Source: JBAOHV01 sp963714875
Lineage (GTDB): Bacteria; Actinomycetota; Acidimicrobiia; Acidimicrobiales; Microtrichaceae
Direction: 5' to 3'
NCBI GenBank assembly: GCA_963714875.1
Contig: CAVQQI010000011.1
Location: 1,116,001-1,180,000 of the forward strand
Length of the DNA stretch: 64,000 bases
Each line of letters opens with the position of its first letter. The stretch's first letter is position 1. Below the pieces are notes generated by a model. That model was not told the origin of the DNA and made no database searches. It was given only the letters and a program-made list of their open reading frames with translations. The position numbers and the translations under genes are program-made. Of this stretch, positions 8,687 through 19,975 are shown one piece after another.

Positions 8687-10392
8687 CGGCGACGACCAGC
8701 ACCACCGGCCCGCTGGCGCGGATCGCCACGGTGGTCGGTCGGCTGCGGTGGTGGGTGGTCGCGGCGGCGCTGCTGAGCGCGGTGACCCTCGCCGCGGGCA
8801 TCGGTCTCCTGTCGATGGCGGGCTACCTCATCTCGAGGTCGGCGCTCGTCGACACCACCGCGACGCTCACGCTCGCGATCGTCGGGGTCCGCTTCTTCGC
8901 CGTCGTCCGGGCGGTCGGGCGCTACCTCGAGCGCTACGTCGGGCACTTCGGCACGTTCCGCATCCTCACCCGCCTCCGGGTCTGGTGCTACCGGGGCATC
9001 GAGCCTCTGGCCCCCGCCGCGCTGGTCGACGAGCGCTCCGGCGACCTGCTCACCCGGATCGTCGACGACGTCGAGACCCTGCAGGACCTCCCGCTCCGCG
9101 TGCTCGCCCCTCCCCTGGCCGCGCGCCGCCGGGGGCATCGGGGCGGTGGTCCTCGGGGTGCTCGACCCGTCGCTCGCCGCCGTGGCGGTTGCCTTCCTGC
9201 TCGTGAGCGGTGTGCTGCTGCCGCTCGCCTCCGCGTCGCCTCGGCCGCGTCCCCGCCGGCGAGCTCGTCGCGGCGCAGGCGCAGCTCAACGCCGCCGCGG
9301 TGGAGGGCGTCGCCGCCATCGCCGACCTCGTCGCCTACGGCCGCGAGGACCTCTTCACCGGCCGTCTCGGTGAGGCGACCGCACGCCGCCGGGCGGCCGA
9401 GCGCCGCCTCGCCCGCGCCCGCGGCGTGAACGCCGGCCTCGCGGGGGTGCTCGCCGGCCTCGCGGTCGTGACGACCCTGGCGCTGGCCGTGCCGCTCGTG
9501 ACCGAGGGGCGCCTCGACGGCGTGCTCTCGCGGTCGTGCCGCTGTGCGTGCTGGCGACCTTCGAGGCCGTCGCTCCCCATCGCGGTCTCCTACGAGCACC
9601 TCGACCGCTGCCGGGCGAGCGCCGACCGACTGCTCGACCTGGTCGACCGCCCCGCCGCGGTCACCGACCCCGACCCCCGGTCCCCCGCGCCCGAGCTGTC
9701 GGGAGCGGGACGCGTCGAGCTCGACGGGGTGACCTTCCGGTACGGGCCCGACCGACCCGACGTCCTCGTCGACGTCCGCGTCGTGATCCCCGCCGGGGCG
9801 CAGGTGGCGGTGGTCGGCCCGTCCGGAGCCGGCAAGTCCACGATCCCGGCGCTGCTCCTCCGGTTCTGGGAGCCGCAGCACGGGGCCGTCCGCATCGACG
9901 GCGTCGACCTGCGTGACGTGCCGGCCGAGGTGGCGCGGGCGTCGGTCGCGGTGGTGGCGCAGCGCGACCACCTCTTCGACACCACGGTGCCGCGACAACC
10001 TCCGGCTCGGCGACCCCGACGCCGACGACGACCGGCTGCGGGAGGCGTGCCGGGCCGCCGTGTTCGACACGGTGCTCGACACCCTCCCCGGTGGCCTCGA
10101 CGAGCGCACCGGCGAGAACGGCACCCGCCTCAGCGGCGGCGAGCGCCAGCGGCTCATGATCGCCCGCGCCCTCCTGGCCGAGGCGCCCGTGCTGGTGCTC
10201 GACGAGGCCACCGCGGACCTCGACGCCGACACCGAGGCACGGGTGCTCGACGGCGTCCGCCGCTGGCGGGCCGGGCGGACCACGATCCACATCGCCCACC
10301 ACGCGGCGGCGCTGGGTGAGCCCGACCTCGTCCTCGGGGTCGAGGAGGGCACGTCCGATCGCCCTACCCGCCGATCGCGGAGCACGGCCTGA
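8683..10392 (+). CDS. cydC: ABC exporter CydC for cytochrome bd assembly (frameshifted)
   Basis: Second half of the CydDC exporter. The start GTG overlaps the cydD stop in GTGA. The membrane domain is followed by the ATPase domain with GPSGAGKST, the signature LSGGERQRLMIARA and LVLDEATADLD. The frame breaks near 9120, 9230, 9530, 9580 and 9990; each break keeps the protein recognisable (for example TVRDNLRLGDP across the last one). It closes the operon cydA-cydB-cydD-cydC. The next gene begins inside or just after its end. Confidence 0.9.
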
Positions 10393-12182
10393 TCGGCGAC
10401 CTGCAGACCGCGGCGCTGGTCTGCACCGACGGCACCATCGACTACTTCTGCGCTCCGCGGTTCGACTCGCCGTCGATCTTCGGCGCGCTCCTCGACCACC
10501 GGCGTCGCGGACGTTTCGCGCTGACGGCAGAGGGCGACGACGTCGTGACCAAGCAGATGTACCTCCCGGACACCGCCATCCTCGTCACCCGCCACCTGGC
10601 CGAGGCGGGGGTGGCCGAGGTGCTCGACTTCATGCCCGTCGAGGACCCGACGACACAGAGCGGACACCGTCGGATCGTCCGCGTCGTCCGCGGCGTGCGC
10701 GGGTCGCGTGGACCTCGTCGCCCGGATCGAGCCCCGATTCGACTACGGGCGGGCCGCTCATCGGCTCACCGTCGACGGTTCGACCGCCCGCTTCACGTCC
10801 GACGCCGGCGTCCTGGACCTCACGGCCACCGTGCCACTCTCTGCCGACAACGACGACGTGAGCGCACACTCACGGTGGAAGCCAGGCGATTCTCGCCGGT
10901 GCTTCGTGCTGGAAGTCGGCGCGGAGGGTCACACCGCGCACATCGGCGAGGGCGAGATCCTTTCAGCTGTTCGACGAGAGCCGGACGTTCTGGCAGCAGT
11001 GGGTCGAGCGCGGGACCTATCGGGGGCGCTGGCGAGAGATGGTCGCTCGCTCGGCCATCACCCTGAAGCTGCTCACCTACGCCCCTTCGGGTGGCATCGT
11101 CGCCGCCGCGACCGGCTGCCTACCCGAGCAGGTCGGCGGAGAGCGGAACTGGGACTACCGCTACACATGGGTCCGCGACGGTTCGTTCTCGGTACGGGCG
11201 CTGCTCGCCCTGGGCTTCGAGGAGGAGGCGGTGCGGTTCGCTCTCTGGACGCGCGACCGCATGGAGACACGCGCGAAGGAGGCGGACCGCCGCTCGACAT
11301 CATGTACCGCGTCGACGGCAGCTCGGATCTCGTCGAGGAGACAGTCGAGGCCTTCGAGGGCTATCGACGGTTCAGCCCCCGTCCGCGTCGGCAACGGAGC
11401 CGCCGGTCAGCTCCAGCTCGACATCTACGGCGAGTTCCTCGACGCCGTGTTCCTGCTCGACGAGATGGGCTACGCGCTCGGTGACGAGGGCTGGACCGAC
11501 GTCTCGGAGGTGATCGAGTGGGTGGTGGGCAACTGGGACCAGCCCGAGGAGGGGATCTGGGAGACCCGCGGCGGGCGGCGCCCGTTCGTGTACGGCCGGC
11601 TCATGTGCTGGGTCGCCCTCGATCGGGCGATCCGGATCGCCATCTCACCGTTCCCTCCCCGCCCCACTGGCGCGATGGACCGACGAGCGGGACCGGATCC
11701 ACCGCGCCATCCACGAGCGCGGGTGGAACGAGCAACTCGGTGCTTTCGTGCAGTTCGAGGGAAGCGACGTCCTCGACGCCTCCCTGCTCCTCATGCCCCT
11801 CACGGGCTTCATCTCGCCGACCGACCCGAAGTGGCTCTCCACGCTGCGCGCCATGGACACGACCCTCGTGTCCGACAGCCTGGTGTACCGCTACGACCCC
11901 AAGGCGTCACCGGATGGCCTGCAGGGGTCGGAGGGAACCTTCTCGCTGTGCACGTTCTGGTACGTCTCCGCGCTCGCCAAGTCGGGTCGGGTCTCCGAGG
12001 CGCGACTGGTGTTCGAGAAGATGCTCACCTACGCCAACCACGTCGGGCTGTTCTCCGAGGAGATCGGCGCGACCGGCGAACATCTGGGCAACTTCCCCCA
12101 GGCGTTCACGCACCTGTCGCTCGCCATCGCGGCGATGGACCTGGACCTCGCGCTCCGCACGACACGGCCCGTTCACCCCTGA
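10353..12182 (+). CDS. GH15 family glucoamylase or trehalase (frameshifted)
   Basis: A glycoside hydrolase family 15 protein of about 600 residues. It begins with the typical IAEHGLIGDLQTAALV and DGTIDYFCAPRFDSPSIF. The (alpha/alpha)6 domain shows ERNWDYRYTWVRDGSFSVRA and AAGQLQLDIYGEFLDA. The C-terminus has GLFSEEIGATGEHLGNFPQA, which carries the catalytic Glu region. Actinobacterial members of this group act on trehalose or alpha-1,4-glucans; the substrate is not certain. Frame breaks occur near 10705, 10895, 10960, 11285, 11385 and 11660. The start is unclear because the beginning overlaps the end of cydC and no good start codon is in frame. Confidence 0.85.
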
Positions 12183-12262
12183 GTCACCAGGGATTCACCC
12201 GACGGGACACCTACTCCAGATCGGATGACGACAAAGCGCTCCCCGAGGGTTAGAACGGTCCC

Positions 12263-13565
12263 ATGAACGGCGAGGCGCGGCGAAACCCGACGGTGCTGGT
12301 GCTCGGCGGCGGTTTCGCCGGCGTGGGATGCGCCATCGAACTGGCCAAGCACGACATCCCGGTCACGATCCTCGATCGGAACAACTACCACCAGTTCCAG
12401 CCGCTGCTCTACCAGGTGGCCACCGCCGAGCTCGCAGTGGTGGACGTCGCCCGGGCCCTGCGCGGGATGTTCCAATCACGTGCGTCGAGTCACGGTGAAG
12501 CAGGCCGAGGTCACGGTCGATCGTCGCGGCTCGCTGCCGGTCACGACGAGCACGTCCGCCATCTTCTCCGGCGACTACCTCGTACTGGCGGCGGGCTCGA
12601 GCCCGAACTTCTTCGACACGCCCGGAGCGGAGGAGCACGCCTTCCCGCTCTACTCGGTGATCGACGCCAACCGACTGCGCAACCCGCCTCTTCGAGACGT
12701 TCGAGGACGCGGACTCCGACGCCAATCACGCATCGACCAGGGGAGCTCTGAATCGTGGTCGTGGGGGCGGGGCCCACGGGGGTCGAGACGGCCGGAGCGG
12801 TCGCCGACCTCGTCAACGACGTGATGCCCAAGCGCTACCGGGATCTCGATGTCGCACGAGCCGAGATCCACCTGATCGACCACGGCCACCGCCGTCCTCG
12901 GCGCCATTCTCGGACAAGGCCCACGCCTACGCCGCCAAGAACGACTGGAGCATCGGCGTCACGCTCCACCTGGGCACGGGGGTCGACGAGGTCCGCAATG
13001 ACCGGGTCGTGCTGTCGGACCGGTCGGAGATCCTGACGTGGACGGTGGTGTGGGCCGGGGGCATCAAGCCGCCGGCCGATCGTCGGTCCACCGGGCTCCC
13101 CACGGGCACAGGTGGCCGTCTCGACGCTCCAGCCACGATCTCACCGTTGCCGGCCATCCAGGCGTCTACGCCAATCGGCGACATGGCCAACATCCATCGA
13201 CAGCAAGGGCGACGCCCTCCCTCAGCTCGGTTCGCTGGCGCTGCAAGCGGGTCGGTGGGCGGCCAAAGAGCATCCTCGCCGACATCGACGGCAAGGATCC
13301 TGAACCGTTCAAGTACCACGACAAGGGCATCATGGCGATGGTCGGATAGGGGCTCGGCGGTCGCCGAGATGGAGCGAAGCACCACGAGCTCCACGGACCG
13401 ATCGCGGTCACGGCATGGCTGGGCGTGCACGCCTGGCTCATGAGTGGTGTCCGCCAGCGGTCGAACCAGTTCGTCTCCTGGGGCTGGGACTTCCTCGGGT
13501 CCTCCCGCGACGACGCCGTCATCGACCCGAACGCCGCGGTGATCGACTGGGGCGACGAGGAGTGA
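12263..13565 (+). CDS. ndh: type II NADH dehydrogenase (frameshifted)
   Basis: A single-subunit NADH:quinone oxidoreductase with no proton pumping. The FAD motif is VLGGGFAGVGCAIEL, then YHQFQPLLYQVATAEL; the second nucleotide motif is VVVGAGPTGVETAGAVADL. Further on come VVWAGGIKPP, AIGDMAN, LGSLALQAGRWAA and a C-terminal membrane-contact region (HAWLMSGVRQRSNQF). Breaks occur near 12475, 12685, 12750, 12895 and several times between 13080 and 13380. Together with the cyd genes it forms a non-pumping, low-oxygen respiratory branch. The stop overlaps the next start (GTGA). Confidence 0.88.
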
Positions 13566-16314
13566 GCGCCGAGCGGGACCGAGTCGCAACGTTCGGGAAG
13601 CTCGAGCACGGGCTGCTGCAGGCGAGCGACTGGTACCTGTGGGGTCCGTACGTGAGCGAGCGCCAGTGGGGCACGGTGCGCGAGGACTACAGCGCCGACG
13701 GCGAGGCGTGGGAGCTACGTTCCCGCACGACCACGCGCGCTCCCGGGCGTACCGCTGGGGCGAGGACGGGCTGGCCGGGTGTCTGCGACTGCGAGCAGCG
13801 CCTCTGCCTCGGGCTCGCGCTCTGGAACGGGCGCGACCCGATCCTGAAGGAGCGGCTCTTCGGCCTCACCGGCGACGAGGGCAACCACGGCGAGGACGCC
13901 AAGGAGTACTGGTGGTACCTCGACGCGACGCCGAGCCACGCCGTAACTGCGTGGCGCTACCACTACCCGCAGGCGGCGTTCCCGTACGGGACCTGCTGGC
14001 GCCGAGAACGCGCGACGCGGCAAGCACGACCGCGAGTACGAGCTGCTCGACACCGGCGTCTTCGACGACGACCGCTACTGGTCGTCGAGGTCGACTACGC
14101 GAAGGCGGCCCCACACGACCTGCTGCTGCGGCGTGCGCGTCACCAACGCCGGGCCCGAGGCGGCGACGCTCCACGTGCTGCCGACGCTTGGTTCCGCAAC
14201 ACCTGGTCGTGGGACGACGGGTCGAGCGGCCAGCGTCCGGAGATGCACGCCGGACGGTGCGACCGTCCGTCGAGCGCACCCGGTCGCTGGGCGACGCTCG
14301 CGCTGGCATCTCGGCGCCGGCCGGGCCCGACGGCGACGCCGCCGGCGCTGCTGTTCTGCGACAACGAGACGAACGCGCCGCGGCTCTTCGGCTCCGCCGA
14401 CCGCGACTGCCGTACCCGAAGGACGGCATCAACGACCACGTCGTGCACGGCGCGCCGACCGTGAACCCCGACGGACGCGGCACCAAGGCGGCGTTCTGGT
14501 ACCAGGCTGACGGTCGCGCCGGGCGCGACCGTCGAGCTGCGGCTGCGGCTCGCGTCGCCGACCGGCGCGGAGCCGGCCGCCCGACTCTCGGCGCGACTTC
14601 GACGACGTCGTCGCCGAGCGCAGCGCCGAGGCCGACGCGTTCTACGCCGAGCTCACGCCCGCCGGCCATGCGGCGACGACGAGGCGTCGTGATGCGCCAG
14701 GCGCTTCGCGGGGATGCTGTGGACGCAAGCAGTTCTACCGCTACGACGTCGCGCGCTGGCTCGACGGCGACCCGACGCAGCCCTCGCCGCCGGCCGTCGC
14801 GCCAGCACGGCCGCAACGCGCGACTGGCGGCACTTCGACTCGCTCGACATCATCTCGATGCCCGACAAGTGGGAGTACCCGTGGTTCGCGGCCTGGGACC
14901 TGGCGTTCCACTGCGTCGCGCTGGCGCACGTCGATCCGGCGTTCGCCAAGTACCAGCTGCTGCTGCTCTGCCGGGAGTGGTTCCAGCACCCGAACGGCGC
15001 GCTGCCGGCGTACGAGTGGGCCTTCGACGACGTCAACCCGCCGGTCCAGGCATGGGCGGCGCTCGAGGTCTTCGCGATCGACGGGCGACGCGACTGGACT
15101 TCCTCGCCGGGTCTTCGACAAGCTGCTGGTCAACTTCACCTGGTGGGTCAACCGCAGAGGACGCCGACGGCTCCAACCTCTTCGAGGGCGGCTTCCTCGG
15201 CCTCGACAACATCGGACCCATCGACCGCGACCACCTCCCCGTCGGCGGTCTCCTCGAGCAGTCGGACGCCACAGCGTGGATGGCCTTCTACACGCTGCCA
15301 CATGGCCACCGTCTCGTCGTTGCTGGCCAGGCACGGACAACCCACGCAGGACCTCGCCCTCAAGTTCCTCGAGCACTTCGCACTCATCCGCAGCGCCCTC
15401 GAGGACGAGGGGCTCTGGGACGACGAGGACGGGTTCTTCTACGACCGCTTGAACCTGGCCGACGGGACGCTGGTGCCGATCAAGGTGCGCTCGATGGTGG
15501 GCGTCCTGCCGGTGCTGGCCAGCGTGGTCGTGGGCGAACAGCTGATCCGCGGTCCGAGACCCTGGGCAAGGGCTTCTCGGCCATGCTCGAACGCTCGCGA
15601 TTCGATCTCGAGGCGATGGCGAGAAGGAGCCTCTGCGAGGCGAGCCCGGTCACCGCGAGCTGCTGCTCGGGGTCGTCGGCGTCGATCCGCGTCGAGCGGC
15701 TGCTCCGACGGCTCTTCGACGAGAGCGAGTTCCTCTCGCCGTACGGTCTACGGGCGCTGTCGGCCTCGCTCCGAGATCACCCCTACGTGCTCGAGGTCGG
15801 CGACCTACGCGCGACGATCGACTACGAACCCGCCGAGTCGACCACCGACATGTTCGGCGGCAACTCGAACTGGCGAGGCCCGATCTGGTTTCCGCTCAAC
15901 TACCTGCTGGTCAGCTCGATCAAGGTCAGTACGGCGGCTTCTTCGGCGACGACGTCCCGGTCGAGTACCCGACCGGATCCGGGACGAGCCGCACAGCCTC
16001 GACGGAGATCGCCGAGGACCTGCGACGGCGGCTGATCTCCCTCTTCCTGCCGGACGCGAACGGGCGCCGTCCCTGCTACGGCGGGACCGAGAGCTGCAGG
16101 TCGACGATCGCTGGCGCCGATACGTCCAGTTCAACGAGTACTTCCACGGCGACGACGGGGCGGGGCTCGGGGCGTCGCACCAGACGGGTGGACCGGCATC
16201 GTCGCCGACCTCATCCGCCGACCGCCCGGTCACGCCGTCGGCTCGCTGAAGGACCTCCTCCACGACAACACCCCCTCCATCCCACCCGACCGATCCAACC
16301 CGGAGACGACATGA
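13562..16314 (+). CDS. GH63-like glucosidase, about 880 residues (heavily frameshifted)
   Basis: A large glucosidase of the MGH1/GH63 type. The N-terminal beta domain includes WGPYVSERQWGTVREDYS, CLGLALWNGRDPILKERLFG, EDAKEYWWYLDATPSHA and FRNTWSWDDG. The (alpha/alpha)6 domain includes FDSLDIISMPDKWEYPWFAA, DLAFHCVALAHVDPAFAKYQ, FEGGFLGLDNIGPIDR, GLLEQSDATAWMAFY and SNWRGPIWFPLNYL. Bacterial members are thought to cleave small glucosides such as glucosylglycerate or mannosylglycerate; here the substrate is unknown. The frame breaks more than fifteen times, yet the whole protein can be followed in order. The start GTG overlaps the ndh stop, and the stop overlaps the ATG of the next gene. Confidence 0.85.
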
Positions 16315-17903
16315 GCGATCACTACGACGTCATCATCATCGGCAGCGGCGCCGGCGGCGGCACGCTGGCCCACCGCCTCGCGCCCGTCCGGCAAGCGGAT
16401 CCTGCTGCTCGAGCGCGGCGACTGGCTCGCCGCGCGAGCCGGAGAACTGGGTCCGCGCAGGACGGTGTTCGTCGACGGCCGCTACATCTCGACGGACGAC
16501 CTGGTACGACACGCGACGGCAAGCCGTTCCAGCCCCAGGTCCACTACTTCGTCGGCGGCGCCACCAAGCTCTACGGCGCGGCGCTCTACCGCCTGCGCGA
16601 GCGAGGACTTCGGCGAGCTGCAGCCACGACGACGGCGTCTCGCCGGCGTGGCCGATCAGCTACGACGACCTCGAGCCGCTACTACACCGCAGGCCGAGCA
16701 GCTCTACCAGGTCCACGGCGCCCGCGGCGAGGACCCGACCGAGCCGCCGGCGAGCGCGCCCGTACCCGTACCCCGCCGTGTCGCACGAGCCGCGCATCCA
16801 GCAGCTCTCCGACGACCTCGCCGCGGCCGGCTACCACCCGTTCCACGCGCCGTGCGGCATCATGCTCGACGAGGCGCGACCGGCCGTACAGCCGCTGCAT
16901 CCGCTGCAGCGACGTGCGACGGCTTACCCGTGCCTGGTGCACGCCAAGTCCGACGCCGAGGTGATCGGCGTCGGCCCGGCGCTCGAGCACCCGAACGTCA
17001 CGCTGCTGCACGAACGCCGAGGCGGTCGCGGCTCGAGACCGACGCCGCCGGCCGCGCGGTCACCGGGGTCGTCGTCGAGCGCGACGGCGAGCGGGAGACC
17101 GTACTCCGCCGACATCGTCGTCGTCTCCTGCGGCGCGGCCAACTCCGCCAAGCTGCTGCTGCGCGTCGGCCAACGACACGCACCCCGAACGGGCTGGCCA
17201 ACGGCTCCGACCAGGTCGGCCGCAACTACATGTTCCACAACAGCCAGGCGGTGCTCGCGCTCTCGAAGGAGCGCGAACCCGACACGTCTTCCAGAAGACG
17301 CTCGGCGCTCAACGACTTCTACTTCGGCGACCGACGACTTCGACTTCCCGATGGGCAACATCCAGATGGTCGGCAAGTCGCAGGCGCCGATGCTACCGCG
17401 GCGAGAAGCCGCATGCGAGACGAAGCTCGCGCCCGACTGGACGCCTCGAGCGAGATGGCGCGGCACGCGGTCGACTTCTGGCTCTCGACCGAGGACCTGC
17501 CGCATGCCCGACAACCGGGTCACGCTCGACGGCGACGGCAACATCACGCTGGCCTACACTCCGACCAACGACGGAGCCGCACGAGCGGCTCTACCGACAA
17601 GCTGCAAGTCGATGCTCGGCCACGCTCGGCATGCACCGCGACCACCTGCTCGCACGAGCAACGCCTACATCGAAGAACGAGCATCCCGATCGCCGGCGTC
17701 GCGCACCAGGCCGGCACCTGCCGCTTCGGCACCGACCCGGCGACGTCGGTGCTCGACGTCGAACTGCAAGGCCCACGAGCTCGACAACCTCTACGTCGTC
17801 GACACCAGCTTCTTCCCGAGCATCGGCGCGGTGAACCCGGCGCTGACGGCGATGGCCAACGCGCTGCGCGTCGGCGACCACCTGCTCGAGCGGCTCGGCG
17901 TAG
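16311..17903 (+). CDS. GMC-family oxidoreductase (heavily frameshifted)
   Basis: A FAD-dependent glucose-methanol-choline family enzyme of about 530 residues. It opens with DHYDVIIIGSGAGGGTLAHR (FAD-binding GxGxxG) and LLLERGDW, then FQPQVHYFVGGATKLYGAAL, which is typical of the family. A Cys-rich CIRC segment follows, then SADIVVVSCGAANSAKLLL and, near the C-terminus, GVAHQAGTCRFGTDP and DTSFFPSIGAVNPALTAMAN with the catalytic His region. At least ten frame breaks are present. The start ATG overlaps the previous stop (ATGA). The stop is uncertain; TAG at 17901 is the likely one. Confidence 0.8.
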
Positions 17904-17920
17904 CGCCGCGACTCGACGGA

Positions 17921-19171
17921 GTGCCGATCGCACGCTCGACGAGTCAACGTCGTCTACGCCGCCGGGCTCGTCCAGGGGATGGCGCTCGGTCACCTTCCCG
18001 GCGGCCAGCACCATCTTCACCGAGCCCGACGAGTACGACCTCTCGAGCGACCGCACTACGGCGCGATGTTCCTGCCCCAGGCGGTCATGGCGATCGCCGC
18101 GTCGCTGCTGGGCGCCGGCGCTGGCGCGCCGCGTGGGCACGAAGCGCGTGCTACCTGCGCGGGCCTGGCCGCGAACCTCGTCGCCATGGCGCTGCTGCTC
18201 GTGAGCGCGCTCGTGGCCGGCGAGCAGCCGTCGGCGTACCCGATGCTGCTCGTCGGCGACAGCGTTCGCCTGGGCATCGGCTTCGGGCTGACGGTGCCGT
18301 CGCTCAACACCTTCGCCGCGGCGTTCCTCCCGGACCACGGTCGACCGGGCGGTCCTCGTCCTCAACGCGCTGCTCGGCGCTCGGGACCGCGCTGGCGCCG
18401 GTGTTCGTCGCGATCTTCGTCGGGCTCGGCTTCTGGTGGGGCCTGCCGGTGCTGCTCGGCGCGCCTGCTGGTCGTGCTGCTCGGTGTTCAGCCTGCGCCT
18501 GCCGCTGCGATTCCGCCGGCGGCCGGCAGCCGACCGCGCGCGGGCGCACCGACGGCCGCGGCCGGGCATCCCGCGGCGCTTCTGGGTCTTCGCCGGCTTC
18601 GCCGTTGCTGTACGGCATCTGCGAGACGATGAACGGCAACTGGGCCAGACTCGACATGACCGATGCGGGCTCGGGGCGTCCGCCGCGGTGGCGTCGCTGG
18701 CGCTGACGGCGTTCTGGGGCATGGTGACGGTGGACGGGTCCTCTTCGCCGCCATCCAGCGACGCGTTTCCCGACGCAGCGCGCCTACCACCTGCTGCCGT
18801 TCGTGCTGGCCGGCGGCCTTCGTCGCTCATCGCCCTGCTGCCAGACGGCGAGCCACGCTGCGGCGTGCTGGCGTTCGGCCTCGGCGGGGCTCGGGTGCTC
18901 GGCGCTGCTGCCGCTCGACGATCAGCTTCGGCCAGGAGGAGCTGGCCGCCGATCGACCGCAGCCGTGGCCGGCGGCGTGATCGCGTTCTACCAGCTCGGC
19001 TACGGCATCGCCGCGTTCGGCGTCGGACCGTTGCAGGCCGCCGGCGTCGAGGCTGTCCACGACTCGTTCGCCGCCACCGCGCGTCGTGGCGGTGGTGCAT
19101 GGGCCTGGTGTCGCTTCATCGTCACCCGACCGGCTCCACCCTCGACGATCCCACCCACCCGTCGGACATGA
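17921..19171 (+). CDS. MFS transporter (heavily frameshifted)
   Basis: A twelve-helix major facilitator, about 410 residues. Readable parts include VYAAGLVQGMALVTFPAAS, YGAMFLPQAVMAIAASLLGA, GDSVRLGIGFGLTVPSLNTF, ALAPVFVAIFVGLGFWWGLP, CETMNGNW and VIAFYQLGYGIAAFGVGPLQ. The motif A region reads LARRVGTKR. The substrate is unknown; its place among a glucosidase, a GMC oxidoreductase and an SDR suggests a sugar or sugar derivative. More than ten frame breaks occur. The start is uncertain (GTG at 17921 or later), and the chosen stop is the TGA at 19169. Confidence 0.75.
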
Positions 19172-19197
19172 TCCCACAACCTCGAAGGAGCACGTCC

Positions 19198-19969
19198 ATG
19201 AGCCTGCACGGCAAGGTCGCCATCGTCACCGGCGGCAACAGCGGCATCGGCAAGGCGATCGTGCTGGAACTCGCCGCAGCAGGGCGCCAACATCGTCATC
19301 GACTACGTCGTCGCACCCCGAGGCGACCGAAGCGCTGGAGCAGCAGGTCGCCGCGCTCGGCGACCAGGCCATCGGCGTCGACGCCGACGTGAGCAAGGTC
19401 GCCGACCTGCAGACGCTGATCGACGCGGCGGTGACAACGTTCGGCCGCGTCGACATCATGGTCAACAACGCCGGCGTCGAGACCCGCACCTCGGTGCTCG
19501 ACACCACCGAGGCGCAGTACGACAAGGTGCTGGACATCAACCTGCAAGAGCGCGTTCTTCGGCACGCAGATCGCCGCCAAGCAGATGATCAAGCAGGGCG
19601 GCGGCGGCCGGATCATCAACATCACCTCGGTGCACGAGGACTGGCCGATGCCCGGCAACACCGCCTACTGCCTGTCGAAGGGCGGCATGCGGATGCTCAC
19701 CCGCACCGCCGGCGTGGAGCTCGGCGCCGCACGGCATCCTGGTCGTCGGCGTGGGCCCGGGCGCGGTGGCCACGCCGATCAACGCCTCGACCATGGACGA
19801 CCCGGCGAAGATGAAGAAGCTCGACGCCGCGATCCCGCTCGGCCGCATGGCCGAGCCGGAGGAGATCGCCAGCGTGGTCGCCTTCCTGGCCGGCGACGGC
19901 GCCAGCTACCTGACCGCCACCACGATCTTCGCCGACGGCGGCATCATGCAGACCAGCCCCGGCCTGTAG
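19198..19969 (+). CDS. SDR-family oxidoreductase, glucose-dehydrogenase-like (frameshifted)
   Basis: A classical short-chain dehydrogenase of about 256 residues. The cofactor motif is VTGGNSGIGKAI, followed by NNAG, the catalytic Ser in INITSVHED, the YCLSK pair (Tyr and Lys) and the closing FADGGIMQTSPGL. It is most like glucose 1-dehydrogenases. A good ribosome site (GAAGGAG) lies 7 bases before the ATG. Four single-base insertions break the frame (near 19281, 19306, 19542 and 19730); no deletions are needed. It follows the transporter by 26 bases. Confidence 0.9.
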
Positions 19970-19975
19970 CAGCGA

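Noticed and set aside
13562..19171. Programmed frameshifting as an explanation for the many breaks
   Set aside because: The breaks have no shared slippery motif, fall in unrelated genes and cluster by region, which fits sequence error better.
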